Assembly (NCBI RefSeq): GCF_019977195.1
Contig: NZ_AP024643.1
Location: 3,348,001-3,412,000, forward strand
Direction: 5' to 3'
Length of the DNA stretch: 64,000 nt
Source: Arthrobacter sp. StoSoilA2
GTDB lineage: Bacteria > Actinomycetota > Actinomycetes > Actinomycetales > Micrococcaceae
In this document: positions 8,270-16,862 of the stretch, one piece after another
How the letters are laid out: every line of letters starts with the position of its first letter
Numbering within the stretch: position 1 is the stretch's first letter
The notes under the pieces: generated by a model
The model's database searches: none
Told to the model about the DNA's origin: nothing
Seen by the model: only the letters and a program-made list of their open reading frames with translations
Program-made: the position numbers and the translations under genes

Positions 8270-8632
8270 TCAGCCGCACCCGTGCATCAATTGGATTCCG
8301 TGCTCGCCCTGCCTATTGTCCAGGGCTGCCCCATAGGAATCACACAATGCGTTGACCAGCAGTGCGAAGCCTTGGCCGTTCTGATAATTCCCTTCACCGC
8401 CGGGCACATCAGGCACCGTGCCTGGAGGAAGGAACACCCAGGCGCCCCAGGCTTCCACATAGCCCCAGTTTCCGCTGAAGTGGACGTTGCTGCTGATATC
8501 CGGCACAAATACCCACTCGGTGCCTGTGTAGGCCGGGCGGCTCACGTTATTGCAGTCCAGGGCATTTGCTGTGGCAGGGATGAACATTAAAGCTGCTGCA
8601 AGGGCTGTTGCAGCCAAGGATTTCTTGAACAT
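8270..8632 (-). CDS. Small secreted protein of unknown function
   Basis: A 120-aa protein with an obvious Sec signal peptide: MFKKS, a hydrophobic stretch, then an AxA-like cleavage site (ATANA) near residue 24. The start at 8632 has GGAG 7 nt upstream; a longer frame to 8737 adds an unlikely leader. The mature part is Trp/Gly/Asn-rich with three Cys (CNN, ALCDSY, HGCG), suggesting a small disulfide-stabilised extracellular domain. I recognise no family. Its end lies 14 bp from the convergent methyltransferase end. Confidence 0.75.
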   Translation of the reverse strand: MFKKSLAATALAAALMFIPATANALDCNNVSRPAYTGTEWVFVPDISSNVHFSGNWGYVEAWGAWVFLPPGTVPDVPGGEGNYQNGQGFALLVNALCDSYGAALDNRQGEHGIQLMHGCG

Positions 8633-8785
8633 GATTGCTCCATCGACGGGGTGAGTCATTGGTTGCGATGAGACCTTCAGTGGTGCGGCCCAGCCCGCCT
8701 CCCCCACGAGCGCCAGACTACTCTTCCCCCGCAGCACGTCAACCTATTTTCCGAACCCGTGGTACTGGGCAGCGGTGGTCCTCGT

Positions 8786-9634
8786 TTATGGCCGCACAAC
8801 CGTGCTGCCGGTTGCCAGTTCCTCGATCCTTGCCAGGACGTCCGGGGATGTCAGGTTCTCTCCCAGCAGATTCGGTTTGCCGGCTCCGTGATAGTCGGAT
8901 GATCCCGTGATGAGCAGCCCATGCTCGGACGCCATGGTGCGAAGAAAGGCACGTCCTTCTTCAGGGTTGTCGCGGTGATCGATTTCCAGGCCCAGCAGTC
9001 CGGCGTCTATCATCTCCCGGTACGTCCGCTCCCCCACGATCCGTCCCCTCGCTGAAGCGACCGGGTGCGCGAAGACCGGCACGCCGCCAGCGGCACGGAC
9101 AAGTTCGACGGCGGTAGCGGGGTCGGGTGCGTAGTGCTGCACGAAGTATCGCGAATGCGAGGTGAGGATGGACGTGAAGGCCTCGGAGCGGTCCGCGACC
9201 ACGCCGGCAGCGACCAAGGCATCCGCGATATGCGGGCGCCCTACTGTGGCACCAGGAGCCACATGGTGGATGACGTCGTCCCACGTCAAGGGATAATCCT
9301 CGGACAGCAGGGTGACCATGCGCTCAGCGCGAGTAAGCCGGGCGTCCTTTGACTTGGTGATCTCTTCAAGAAGCCCGGGGTGGGAAGGATCATGCAGGTA
9401 GCTCAACAGGTGGACGCTGATTCCCTGCTCCGTCCGGCACGAGATCTCCATTCCCGGAACAAAAGTGACTCCATGTTCCTTGGCGGCGGCAGCAGCAAGC
9501 TCCCAGCCATCAGTGGAATCGTGGTCCGTCAACGCAATGACGTCCAGGCCTGCAGCTGCGGCCGAAATGATCACCCCGGCCGGGGTCTCGGTTCCGTCGG
9601 AAACATTCGAGTGCGTATGCAGGTCTATCCTCAC
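8786..9634 (-). CDS. PHP-domain phosphoesterase
   Basis: A 282-aa protein with the four PHP motifs: DLHTHSNVSDG (4-14), LTDHDS (near 36-41), FAHPV (near 189) and SSDYHG (near 247-252), all with metal-binding His/Asp. It resembles the YciV/TrpH group, in which the E. coli member RNase AM hydrolyses 3',5'-bisphosphates and trims RNA 5' ends. The GTG start has TAGGCT 6 nt upstream and so is probably leaderless. Divergent from aminopeptidase P. The substrate here is inferred only from family. Confidence 0.88.
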   Translation of the reverse strand: MRIDLHTHSNVSDGTETPAGVIISAAAAGLDVIALTDHDSTDGWELAAAAAKEHGVTFVPGMEISCRTEQGISVHLLSYLHDPSHPGLLEEITKSKDARLTRAERMVTLLSEDYPLTWDDVIHHVAPGATVGRPHIADALVAAGVVADRSEAFTSILTSHSRYFVQHYAPDPATAVELVRAAGGVPVFAHPVASARGRIVGERTYREMIDAGLLGLEIDHRDNPEEGRAFLRTMASEHGLLITGSSDYHGAGKPNLLGENLTSPDVLARIEELATGSTVVRP

Positions 9635-9640
9635 TTTCCC

Positions 9641-9646
9641 AGCCTA
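9641..9646 (-). promoter_or_regulatory. -10 element of the PHP gene
   Basis: TAGGCT on the minus strand, 6 nt before the GTG at 9634; predicted leaderless. Confidence 0.5.
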
Positions 9647-9714
9647 TGGGATGCGGACCGGCTTGGGGTGTTGCGCCGTTGGCCTCCTCACGAAACTGGT
9701 GGGACGATGTAACG

Positions 9715-11298
9715 GTGAATGATGCCGAAAACACCCCGTACGCGGAATCCACAGATTCCCAGCCCCTGCAAGAACGCGTCAACAACCGTTCGCAGCGGCC
9801 CACATCCGATGCCTTCAAGGCATTCATGGCCAGCAACTGGGCGCCCTCACCGCAGGTGAACCCCGCTCGTGACGCCGTCGCAGACCACGCTGCCCGCCGC
9901 CGTCGCGCAATTTCCGAACTGTTCAAGGGTGAACGGCTCGTTATCCCGGCCGGTCCGCTCAAGGTCCGCTCAAACGACTGCGACTACCGCTTCCGCCCGC
10001 ACTCCGGATTCGCCCACCTCACGGGGTTGGGCCTGGACCACGAGCCGGATGCCGTTTTGATCCTGGAACCGGCCGGTGAAGGAAAGGGCGACGACGGCGG
10101 CCACCACACTGCCACCCTGTACTTCCGTCCCCTGGCTGGCCGCGATACCGAACAGTTCTACGCCGACTCCCGGGCCGGTGAATTCTGGATTGGCGCACGG
10201 CCCACACTGGCAGAATTCAAAGCCCGCCTGGGTCTGCCCACGGCGCACATTTCCGAACTTGAACTGGCCATCACCAAGAACGTGGGCGCGCCGGAAATCG
10301 GCGGCATCTCCATCCGTCTGGTCCGCAAGGTAGATGAGAACATCGATGCTTTGGTGGACACTGCCCGTTACAACACGGCCAAGGATCCTGAGAACCTTGA
10401 TCTGGGCGAACTCGATGCTTTGGACGAAAAGCTCAGTGAAGCACTCTCCGAACTCCGCCTGATCAAGGACGAGTGGGAGATCGAGCAGATGAAGATCGCC
10501 GTTGCCGCCACCGTGGAAGGCTTCGCCGACGTCGTGCGCGCCCTCCCACGTGCTTTGACGCACAAGCGCGGCGAACGCGTGGTTGAAGGCGCTTTCTTCG
10601 CCCGTGCCCGCGAAGAAGGCAACGAACTCGGCTACGACACCATTGCGGCTTCAGGCAACAACGCCACGGTGCTGCACTGGACCCGCAACTCGGGCCCCGT
10701 CAACGCTGGTGAACTCCTGCTGCTTGACGCAGGAGTGGAGGCTGATTCGCTGTACACAGCGGATGTCACGCGGACCCTGCCGGCAAACGGCGCGTTCACC
10801 GAGGTGCAGCGTAAGGTCTACGAAGCTGTCCTGGACGCCGCCGATGCGGGGTTTGCCGCCGCACAGCCCGGCGTGAAATTCCGGGACATCCACACTGCAG
10901 CCACCACGGTGCTTGCCGAGCGCCTTGCTGAATGGGGTCTGCTGCCTGTCTCTGTCGAGGAAGCCATCAGCCCCGAAGGCCAGCAGCACCGCCGCTGGAT
11001 GCCCCACGGAACCAGCCATCACCTCGGCCTGGACGTCCACGACTGTGCCCAGGCCAAGCGTGAGCTTTACCTGGATGGAATCCTCACTGAGGGCATGGTC
11101 TTCACGATCGAGCCCGGCCTGTACTTCAAGAACGAAGACCTCGCCATTCCCGCCGAATACCGTGGCATCGGTGTCCGCATCGAGGACGACATCCTCATGA
11201 CCGCGGATGGCCCCGTGAACCTGAGCGCGGCATTGCCACGCAAAGCCGACGACGTCGAGTCCTGGATGGCCGGCATCTACCAGGAAGCTGCGGGCTAG
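9715..11298 (+). CDS. pepP: Xaa-Pro aminopeptidase (aminopeptidase P)
   Basis: About 527 aa from the GTG at 9715; GGTGGGA lies upstream, and the in-frame ATG at 9646 falls within the promoter region of the divergent gene. M24B metallopeptidase: an N-terminal creatinase-like domain (SNDCDYRFRPHSGFAHLTGL near 109) and a pita-bread domain with dinuclear metal ligands in LLLDAGVEADSLYTADVTR, HGTSHHLGLDVHD, FTIEPGLYF and GVRIEDDI. It removes N-terminal residues from peptides with Pro at position 2 and is cytosolic. The gene ends at a strong hairpin shared with the convergent stress-protein gene. Confidence 0.94.
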   Translation: MNDAENTPYAESTDSQPLQERVNNRSQRPTSDAFKAFMASNWAPSPQVNPARDAVADHAARRRRAISELFKGERLVIPAGPLKVRSNDCDYRFRPHSGFAHLTGLGLDHEPDAVLILEPAGEGKGDDGGHHTATLYFRPLAGRDTEQFYADSRAGEFWIGARPTLAEFKARLGLPTAHISELELAITKNVGAPEIGGISIRLVRKVDENIDALVDTARYNTAKDPENLDLGELDALDEKLSEALSELRLIKDEWEIEQMKIAVAATVEGFADVVRALPRALTHKRGERVVEGAFFARAREEGNELGYDTIAASGNNATVLHWTRNSGPVNAGELLLLDAGVEADSLYTADVTRTLPANGAFTEVQRKVYEAVLDAADAGFAAAQPGVKFRDIHTAATTVLAERLAEWGLLPVSVEEAISPEGQQHRRWMPHGTSHHLGLDVHDCAQAKRELYLDGILTEGMVFTIEPGLYFKNEDLAIPAEYRGIGVRIEDDILMTADGPVNLSAALPRKADDVESWMAGIYQEAAG

Positions 11299-11351
11299 CC
11301 TCCAGCAAGGGGACCCGGTCCGGCAGACAACAGCACAGCGGACATCAGAAC

Positions 11352-11396
11352 AAAAGGAAGGCCACCGGATGCATACATCCGGTGGCCTTCCCTTTG
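11352..11396. terminator. Bidirectional terminator, pepP / stress protein gene
   Basis: An approximately 19-bp stem (11352-11370 with 11377-11396) with a 6-nt loop, one internal mismatch, and A-rich and T-rich flanks, between two converging genes. Confidence 0.85.
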
Positions 11397-11410
11397 TGCT
11401 TCTTATACAG

Positions 11411-12232
11411 CTATTGCTTGTGGGAATCTCCGTTCCCGGGCCGCTGTTCCTCTTGCCGGTGTTCCTCGGGCCGGGGGGCATTCTGGCCCTCCGTGACCCG
11501 GACACCGTACTGGGGGCGGCCATCGGGCAGGTCCGGATAGCGCACGGGTGACGGCGTCGGGTTCTGTACTGGCTGTGCAGCAGGAGCCTGCGCGCCGGAG
11601 GCAGCGGATTCGGTGGGCTCCGGTCCGCGCTGGCCATAGGGATCGTTCCAGGTGGCAGGACGATCAGGGGCCTGGCCGGGCTGCTGGAAGGGCGCGTTTG
11701 GCTGACCGTAAGTTTGTGCTTGCCCGGTGGCAGCCTGTGCGGAATTCATCGGCAGTTGGTGGAGCAACCTGCGGGCTTCGTGGGCTGCCTCGATGGCAAC
11801 AATGACATCGTAATTGGTGGCGACCACCTGGCTTGTGGACGTGAAGTCGCGCTTGCCGCGCTGGGTGGCGTACGTGGCGATGCCGAACAGCATGAAGAAA
11901 GCCGCACCCATAAGCACGGACGTGATGATGGAGAAGGTGCCGCCAGCGGGCGTGAAGAAGGAAAGCATGACGCCGACGAAGAGGCCGAACCACATGCCGC
12001 TCAAAGCACCGGACAAGGCAACGCGTGGGTAGCTCAGCCGCCCGGTGACCCGCTCCACCATCTTGAGGTCGTTGCCCACGATCGATACCAGGTGCACGGG
12101 GAACTGCTGGTCTGCGAGGTAGTCCACCGCCTTTTGGGCATCCAAATATGAGGTGTACGAGCCAACAGTGTCGCCCTGGGGTACGCTGCGGGACTCCTCA
12201 ACGGCTTTAGGAGCACCAAAAATGTTTGACAT
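11411..12232 (-). CDS. General-stress-protein-like membrane protein (YflT family)
   Basis: About 273 aa. The start chosen is ATG at 12232 (GGGG upstream); a longer open frame toward 12886 is only the antisense of the next gene. The N-terminal ~65 residues resemble the heat-induced stress protein YflT fold (VGSYTSYLDAQKAVDYLADQQFPVHLVSIVG). Two hydrophobic helices follow (about 80-130, GMWFGLFVGVMLSFFT and SVLMGAAFFMLFGIA), then a long Pro/Gln/Ala-rich disordered tail from about residue 170. Such proteins occur widely in actinobacteria, with unknown biochemical role. Confidence 0.78.
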   Translation of the reverse strand: MSNIFGAPKAVEESRSVPQGDTVGSYTSYLDAQKAVDYLADQQFPVHLVSIVGNDLKMVERVTGRLSYPRVALSGALSGMWFGLFVGVMLSFFTPAGGTFSIITSVLMGAAFFMLFGIATYATQRGKRDFTSTSQVVATNYDVIVAIEAAHEARRLLHQLPMNSAQAATGQAQTYGQPNAPFQQPGQAPDRPATWNDPYGQRGPEPTESAASGAQAPAAQPVQNPTPSPVRYPDLPDGRPQYGVRVTEGQNAPRPEEHRQEEQRPGNGDSHKQ

Positions 12233-12296
12233 AGCCCCATTGTGTCGCATGTAGATGTGAAGCGGCTGGAATTCAGCTAAAAGAGAGCAGACTCGG

Positions 12297-12302
12297 TAGC
12301 CT
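12297..12302 (+). promoter_or_regulatory. -10 element of the MgtE-N/CBS gene
   Basis: TAGCCT, 6 nt before the ATG at 12309; no SD is present, so leaderless transcription is likely. Confidence 0.5.
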
Positions 12303-12308
12303 GTAAAC

Positions 12309-13589
12309 ATGAGCACACATCCCTCACGCGTCTTTGTCGCGCGTCTGCTCGGCTTGGACGTTTTCGACCCCCTGGGCGATCGTTTAGGCCGGTTGCGCGA
12401 CGTCGTCGTGCTCTCCCGGGGGACCCGCGGCGCCCCGCATGTCGTAGGCATCGTGGTGGAAGTGCCCGGCAAGAAGCGCGTCTTCGTACCGATGACCCGG
12501 ATCACCTCCATCGACCAGACCCAGATCATTTGCACGGGCTTGGTGAACCTGCGTCGTTTCGAACAACGGGGCGCGGAAACGCTCGTGGTCGCGGAAATGT
12601 TTGATCGCCGCGTCACCCTTGCCGATGGCAGCGATGCAACGATCGAGGACATCGCGATGGACCAGCACCGGTCCAAGGACTGGTTCGTCAGCAAACTCTT
12701 CGTCCGTCGCGGGCATTCCTTGTCCCCCCTGAGCAGGCTCCGCCGCAACGAAACCCTGATCATTGACTGGGCGGACGCGCAGACCGGCGGGCATAACGAA
12801 CCCCAGGCCGCCACACAGTTCGTTGCCACGCACGAGGACCTCAAGCCTGCCGACTTCGCCGAAGCCCTGCAGGAGATGAGCGACAAGCGCCGCTTTGAAG
12901 TGGCAAGCGAACTTCAGGACGAACGATTGGCAGACGTCCTCCAGGAGCTTCCCGAGGACGACCAGGTGGAGATCCTGTCCGCCCTGGACGTGGAACGGGC
13001 CGCCGATGTCCTGGAAGAAATGGACCCCGACGACGCCGCCGACCTCCTCGCCGAACTCCCCTCCGCCCAAGCGGAAGAACTGTTGCAGCTCATGGAGCCC
13101 CAGGAAGCCGAAGATGTCCGGCGTCTCCTGGAGTACGACGAAGACACTGCAGGTGGCCTCATGACACCTGTGCCCGTCATCCTTCCTCCTGAAGCCACGG
13201 TCGCCGAAGCACTTGCCCATGTCCGCCGCGAGGAACTCTCCCCCGCGTTGGCGTCCTCCATCTTCATCACACGGCCTCCGCTGGAAACGCCCACCGGCCG
13301 CTTCCTGGGCGTTGTACATATACAACAACTCCTGCGCTTCCCTCCGCCGGAGCCGCTGGGAAACCTTGTTGACAAGAACCTTGAGCCGTTGTCGGACCAG
13401 GCGCACATCAGCGAAGTAGCCCGGACCCTGGCCACGTACAACCTGAACTCCCTGCCCGTCGTCGACGACGACGGCCGCCTTGTGGGGGCGGTGACTGTTG
13501 ATGACGTGTTGGATCACCTGTTGCCCGATGACTGGCGCGCTCACGAGGACGACGCCCCTATAAGGAAACTCGGAGGCCGCATTGGCTGA
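12309..13589 (+). CDS. Soluble MgtE-N / CBS-domain protein
   Basis: A 426-aa protein without transmembrane helices. Order of parts: a PRC-barrel-like N-terminus (FVARLLGLDVFDPLGDRLGRLRDVVV, residues 9-36), an acidic superhelical MgtE N-domain (about 175-275, with repeated ELPEDDQ, EEMDPDDAADLLAELP and LLQLMEPQEAEDV units), the link DEDTAGGLMTPVPV, and a CBS pair (about 280-405, ending LPVVDDDGRLVGAVTVDDVLDHL). This is the Mg-sensing half of the MgtE channel without the channel. From memory it corresponds to Rv1232c of M. tuberculosis. It overlaps the downstream DUF1003 gene by 8 bp, so the two are probably coupled. Confidence 0.85.
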   Translation: MSTHPSRVFVARLLGLDVFDPLGDRLGRLRDVVVLSRGTRGAPHVVGIVVEVPGKKRVFVPMTRITSIDQTQIICTGLVNLRRFEQRGAETLVVAEMFDRRVTLADGSDATIEDIAMDQHRSKDWFVSKLFVRRGHSLSPLSRLRRNETLIIDWADAQTGGHNEPQAATQFVATHEDLKPADFAEALQEMSDKRRFEVASELQDERLADVLQELPEDDQVEILSALDVERAADVLEEMDPDDAADLLAELPSAQAEELLQLMEPQEAEDVRRLLEYDEDTAGGLMTPVPVILPPEATVAEALAHVRREELSPALASSIFITRPPLETPTGRFLGVVHIQQLLRFPPPEPLGNLVDKNLEPLSDQAHISEVARTLATYNLNSLPVVDDDGRLVGAVTVDDVLDHLLPDDWRAHEDDAPIRKLGGRIG

Positions 13590-14307
13590 TAACAACGCCC
13601 CCCGATCCCCCAGGTCCACTGGACGTACGAACAGTCCCGGCAGCCTGGACACGCCGCTGAGCGGGCGTCAACGCATATTGCCCAAGTTCTCCCCCAACCC
13701 TGACGCATTCGGCAATGCCACGGAGGGTTTTGCGCGCTTCATGGGTACGCCGCAGTTCCTCGTGTACATGACGGTCTTCTGTCTCTTCTGGCTGGCATGG
13801 AATACGTTTGCGCCCACGGAGTGGCAGTTCGACCGCGTGGAGCTCGGCTTCACGCTCTTGACGCTCATGTTGTCGCTGCAGGCTTCGTACGCGGCACCGC
13901 TCCTGCTGCTGGCCCAGAACCGTCAGGACGACCGGGACCGGGTGTCGCTGCAGCAGGACCGCCAGCGGGCCGAGCGGAACCTGTCAGACACTGAATACTT
14001 GACCCGTGAACTGGCTTCCCTGCGAATCGCACTCCGTGAAGTAGCCACCCGCGACTACGTCCGCGCCGAGCTCCGCAGCCTGCTGGAAGACATCATCGAT
14101 GCCCAGGAGGAACTGCGGGAGAGCGAAGCGGCAGCAGAGGGAAACGAGTCTTCGGCCGACAAGGTCAAAGAGAAGCTCAAGGAGAAACGGGACAAGTCGC
14201 GTGGACCACGCACGCAACAGATCCCCAAAGTACGCCCGCAACGTCCGGGGCCGCAGCACTCCAGCGCGAAGCCGGCCCCTACCGAAAATCCTGAAAGCCG
14301 AGCGTAA
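13582..14307 (+). CDS. DUF1003 membrane protein
   Basis: A 241-aa protein starting at TTG 13582 with GGAGG 5 nt upstream, overlapping the stop of the previous gene. Two transmembrane helices (about residues 60-76 and 88-112) enclose FAPTEWQFDRVELGFTLLTLMLSLQASYAAPLLLLAQNRQ, the DUF1003 core. A Glu/Arg/Lys-rich cytoplasmic coiled coil follows (113-200), then a basic Pro-rich tail. Function unknown; the coupling to an MgtE-N/CBS protein suggests a joint membrane or ion role (inference). Confidence 0.85.
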   Translation: MADNNAPRSPRSTGRTNSPGSLDTPLSGRQRILPKFSPNPDAFGNATEGFARFMGTPQFLVYMTVFCLFWLAWNTFAPTEWQFDRVELGFTLLTLMLSLQASYAAPLLLLAQNRQDDRDRVSLQQDRQRAERNLSDTEYLTRELASLRIALREVATRDYVRAELRSLLEDIIDAQEELRESEAAAEGNESSADKVKEKLKEKRDKSRGPRTQQIPKVRPQRPGPQHSSAKPAPTENPESRA

Positions 14308-14310
14308 CCC

Positions 14311-15438
14311 ATGACCACCCCATCGGCCGAGGCACTTCACGCTGCCCTGGCAACCGTCATCGACCCCGAGTTGCGGCGTCCAATCACCGAACTTGGCATG
14401 GTGGAGTCGGTGTCAGCCACCGACGACGGCAACGTCCATGTAGCAGTACTGCTCACGATCGCCGGTTGCCCGCTCCGCGACACCATTACGGCGGATGCGA
14501 CCACTGCGTTGTCAGGCATCGCAGGCGTCACCGGTGTTGACGTGGAGCTGAAGGTCATGACCCCCGCCCAGCGCGAGGCCCTGAAGGAACAACTGCGCGG
14601 TCCGGGTGGCCAGCGGGGCATCCCATTTGCCAAGCCTGGCTCCTTGACGAAGGTCTACGCAGTGGCCAGCGGAAAAGGCGGCGTAGGTAAGTCTTCCGTC
14701 ACCGTCAACCTCGCCTGTGCCCTGGCCGCACAGGGCTTGCGGGTGGGTATCGTGGACGCTGACGTGCACGGCTTCTCCGTCCCGGGGCTCATGGGCATCA
14801 CGCAGAAACCGACGCAGGTGGATGACATGATCCTGCCTCCTGTGGCCTACGGGGTGAAGGTCATATCCATTGGCATGTTCGTTGCGGGAAACCAGCCCGT
14901 GGCGTGGCGTGGTCCCATGCTGCACCGCGCTTTGGAGCAGTTCCTCACGGACGTCTACTTCGGTGACCTCGACGCCCTGTTCCTGGACCTGCCTCCCGGA
15001 ACAGGCGATATCGCGATATCCGTGGCCCAGCTCCTCCCGAACGCCGAAATCCTCGTGGTAACCACCCCGCAGGCCGCCGCTGCGGACGTCGCCGAACGGG
15101 CCGGAACCATCGCAACCCAAACCGGCCAGAAGGTTGCCGGCGTCATCGAGAACATGTCCTTCCTGGAAATGCCAGACGGCGGTCGCATGGAATTGTTCGG
15201 AAGTGGCGGCGGTGCCGTCCTCGCTGAGCGTCTGAGTGCTGCTGTGGGCAGCGACGTGCCCCTGCTCGGCCAGATTCCCTTGGACATCCGCTTGCGTGAG
15301 GGCGGTGACGCCGGAAAGCCTGTAGTCCTTGCCGCGGGCGAAACTGCTGCTGCGAAGGCGTTGGAAGGCATTGCAGGGATGTTGGCAACGCGTCCGCGCG
15401 GATTGTCCGGCATGCCGCTGGGAATCCAGCCGCGCTGA
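14311..15438 (+). CDS. mrp: Mrp/ApbC-type P-loop ATPase
   Basis: A 375-aa protein: a DUF59/MIP18 domain (1-85, with AGCPLRD at 51-57) followed by an ATPase with the deviant Walker motif GKGGVGKSS (121-129) and the switch sequence FLDLPPGTGDIAIS. The family binds and transfers Fe-S clusters. The usual CxxC pair after ENMS is missing: the segment reads ENMSFLEMPDGGRMELFG. Only two Cys are visible in the whole protein (near 53 and 135), so a classical dimer-bridging 4Fe-4S cluster looks impossible. It starts 3 bp after the DUF1003 stop, as the third gene of the operon. Confidence 0.9.
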   Translation: MTTPSAEALHAALATVIDPELRRPITELGMVESVSATDDGNVHVAVLLTIAGCPLRDTITADATTALSGIAGVTGVDVELKVMTPAQREALKEQLRGPGGQRGIPFAKPGSLTKVYAVASGKGGVGKSSVTVNLACALAAQGLRVGIVDADVHGFSVPGLMGITQKPTQVDDMILPPVAYGVKVISIGMFVAGNQPVAWRGPMLHRALEQFLTDVYFGDLDALFLDLPPGTGDIAISVAQLLPNAEILVVTTPQAAAADVAERAGTIATQTGQKVAGVIENMSFLEMPDGGRMELFGSGGGAVLAERLSAAVGSDVPLLGQIPLDIRLREGGDAGKPVVLAAGETAAAKALEGIAGMLATRPRGLSGMPLGIQPR

Positions 15439-15468
15439 GCCACCGCGTTTCGAAAGAGACTCCGAAGT

Positions 15469-15867
15469 TTACGTAGCTTCGGTATCGAAAGGCGCGGCCT
15501 CGCCTTCGGCGAGCCGCTCAATGATGCGGGCCGGAGCCTTGGGCTTCGTGTCCACTGCTGCGGCTGCAACTGTCGCCGCAGCAGCCGGCGCGCCTGCGTT
15601 GACGGGCTTGGAATCATCGTCAAGCAACGCATCCTTGATGATGCGTCGCGGATCGTATTGGCGGGGATCGTACTTCTTCCAGTCGACCTCATCGATGTCG
15701 ATGCCGACTTCTTCCTTGATCTGCTCGCGTGCCCCGGAGGCCATCCGGCGGACTTCCTTCACCAGGTTTGCGAGCTTTTGAGTGTATTCGGGCAAACGGC
15801 TGGGACCGATGACGAGTACGCCGATAATCAGAAGGAGTATGAACTCCGGGCCGTTGATTCCAAGCAC
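15469..15867 (-). CDS. tatB: Twin-arginine translocase subunit TatB
   Basis: A 132-aa TatA/B-type protein: an N-terminal membrane helix (FILLLIIGVLVIGPSRLP, residues 9-26) with the Gly-Pro hinge, an amphipathic helix (YTQKLANLVKEVRRMASGA), then an acidic/Ala-rich tail. The Glu at position 8 in the membrane segment and the location beside sigE-rseA favour TatB over TatA. tatC and tatA are not in the window. The GTG start has TAATCT 7 nt upstream. Confidence 0.85.
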   Translation of the reverse strand: MLGINGPEFILLLIIGVLVIGPSRLPEYTQKLANLVKEVRRMASGAREQIKEEVGIDIDEVDWKKYDPRQYDPRRIIKDALLDDDSKPVNAGAPAAAATVAAAAVDTKPKAPARIIERLAEGEAAPFDTEAT

Positions 15868-15874
15868 GCTACGA

Positions 15875-15880
15875 AGATTA
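15875..15880 (-). promoter_or_regulatory. -10 element of tatB
   Basis: TAATCT on the minus strand, 7 nt before the GTG at 15867; predicted leaderless, giving tatB its own promoter separate from sigE-rseA. Confidence 0.5.
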
Positions 15881-15898
15881 CCTTGTCTGTGGTGCCGG

Positions 15899-16855
15899 TC
15901 ATAAACCAGCGGGACGGAGCAGTGTCCGGAGGCCGCGGATCATCCGTTCGGACCACGTCTCGGAGGCTTGCGGAGCTTTGTTGCTGACCATGGAGTCCCC
16001 TGCACGAACCAACTCGGGAACGGCGTCGTCGGCTACATCAGCCGGGAGGTCCGATGAGTAGCTGAGGACTGCTGCGGAGGTCCGGTATACAGCCTCCCAC
16101 GGCGTCCCCTGCGTGAGGGAGAGTTGCGCCGATGCCGGTCGTCCAGTGACGGCGATGTCCGAACCCTGCAGGTGCTCTTCCACGACAGTGGCGTAATGGC
16201 CGTTGCTTTCAAGCCGGAGTTCCACTGCCGGGTGACCGTTATGCATGGTGGCCTTGGCGGCTACGACGTGGAAGCCCATACCGCCAAGTTCAGGACAGGC
16301 CCATCCCTGGTCCCGCAGGGCATCCAACTGTTCGGAACTCAAATTCACGGGCCCGGTGGGGCGGAAGTCCGGCGTCGCCACGGATTCCGACGTCATCATC
16401 AGTTCCGCGGGGCCGCCGGTAAATGCACTGGAAAGGGATGAAGCGCCGTTGCCTGCACCGATGGCTGCTTGCGGCGCGGTATCTCCTGCCACCGCATATG
16501 CGGCAAGGCCCAGCGCACCTGCACTTGCCGTGAGAGTGCCCGCGGCCACGCCGGCGATTCGAAGGGCCCGCCATGCACCACGCCTGGTCCGTGGATTTGC
16601 GACCGGCGCGGCCTGCTCATCCGCGAGTCGTTGTGTGTGCTGGAGCAAACGCGCGGTCAGGTCCTGGCTGGCTTCGGGCACCGCTGCTCCGCGGAGCCGT
16701 TCAAGATACTGCCGCTCCCTGTTCAGGGCAGCACGGCACTCCGGGCAATGCCGAAGGTGCTCCGGGTTCCGGGTGTGGCGCAGGGCAGCCAGTTTGTAAC
16801 GTGCAGCCAGTTTGCGACGTGACAGGGCACCCGGACGGATGTGGCGTCGAGGCAT
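15899..16855 (-). CDS. rseA: Membrane anti-sigma factor (RseA-like, zinc type)
   Basis: A 318-aa protein. The N-terminus carries the zinc-associated anti-sigma motif HxxxCxxC (HLRHCPEC, near residues 33-40) in a helical domain. A hydrophobic segment (about 96-124, IAGVAAGTLTASAGALGLAAYAVA) probably spans the membrane, and a ~190-residue outside domain follows. It starts 7 bp after the ECF sigma gene, the normal sigma/anti-sigma arrangement, so it should hold SigE inactive until envelope or redox stress. It is far longer than RseA of M. tuberculosis because of the extracytoplasmic domain. No htrA-type protease gene follows. Confidence 0.85.
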   Translation of the reverse strand: MPRRHIRPGALSRRKLAARYKLAALRHTRNPEHLRHCPECRAALNRERQYLERLRGAAVPEASQDLTARLLQHTQRLADEQAAPVANPRTRRGAWRALRIAGVAAGTLTASAGALGLAAYAVAGDTAPQAAIGAGNGASSLSSAFTGGPAELMMTSESVATPDFRPTGPVNLSSEQLDALRDQGWACPELGGMGFHVVAAKATMHNGHPAVELRLESNGHYATVVEEHLQGSDIAVTGRPASAQLSLTQGTPWEAVYRTSAAVLSYSSDLPADVADDAVPELVRAGDSMVSNKAPQASETWSERMIRGLRTLLRPAGL

Positions 16856-16862
16856 CGACTAC

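Noticed and set aside
7393..8737. A restriction-modification or phage-defence island around the methyltransferase
   Set aside because: Neighbours are a housekeeping helicase, a small secreted protein and a PHP protein; no endonuclease, specificity, ATPase or toxin gene is present.
12233..12886. N-terminal extension of the stress-protein frame
   Set aside because: The added ~218 residues are the antisense of the MgtE-N/CBS gene; the ATG at 12232 has an SD and begins the conserved part.
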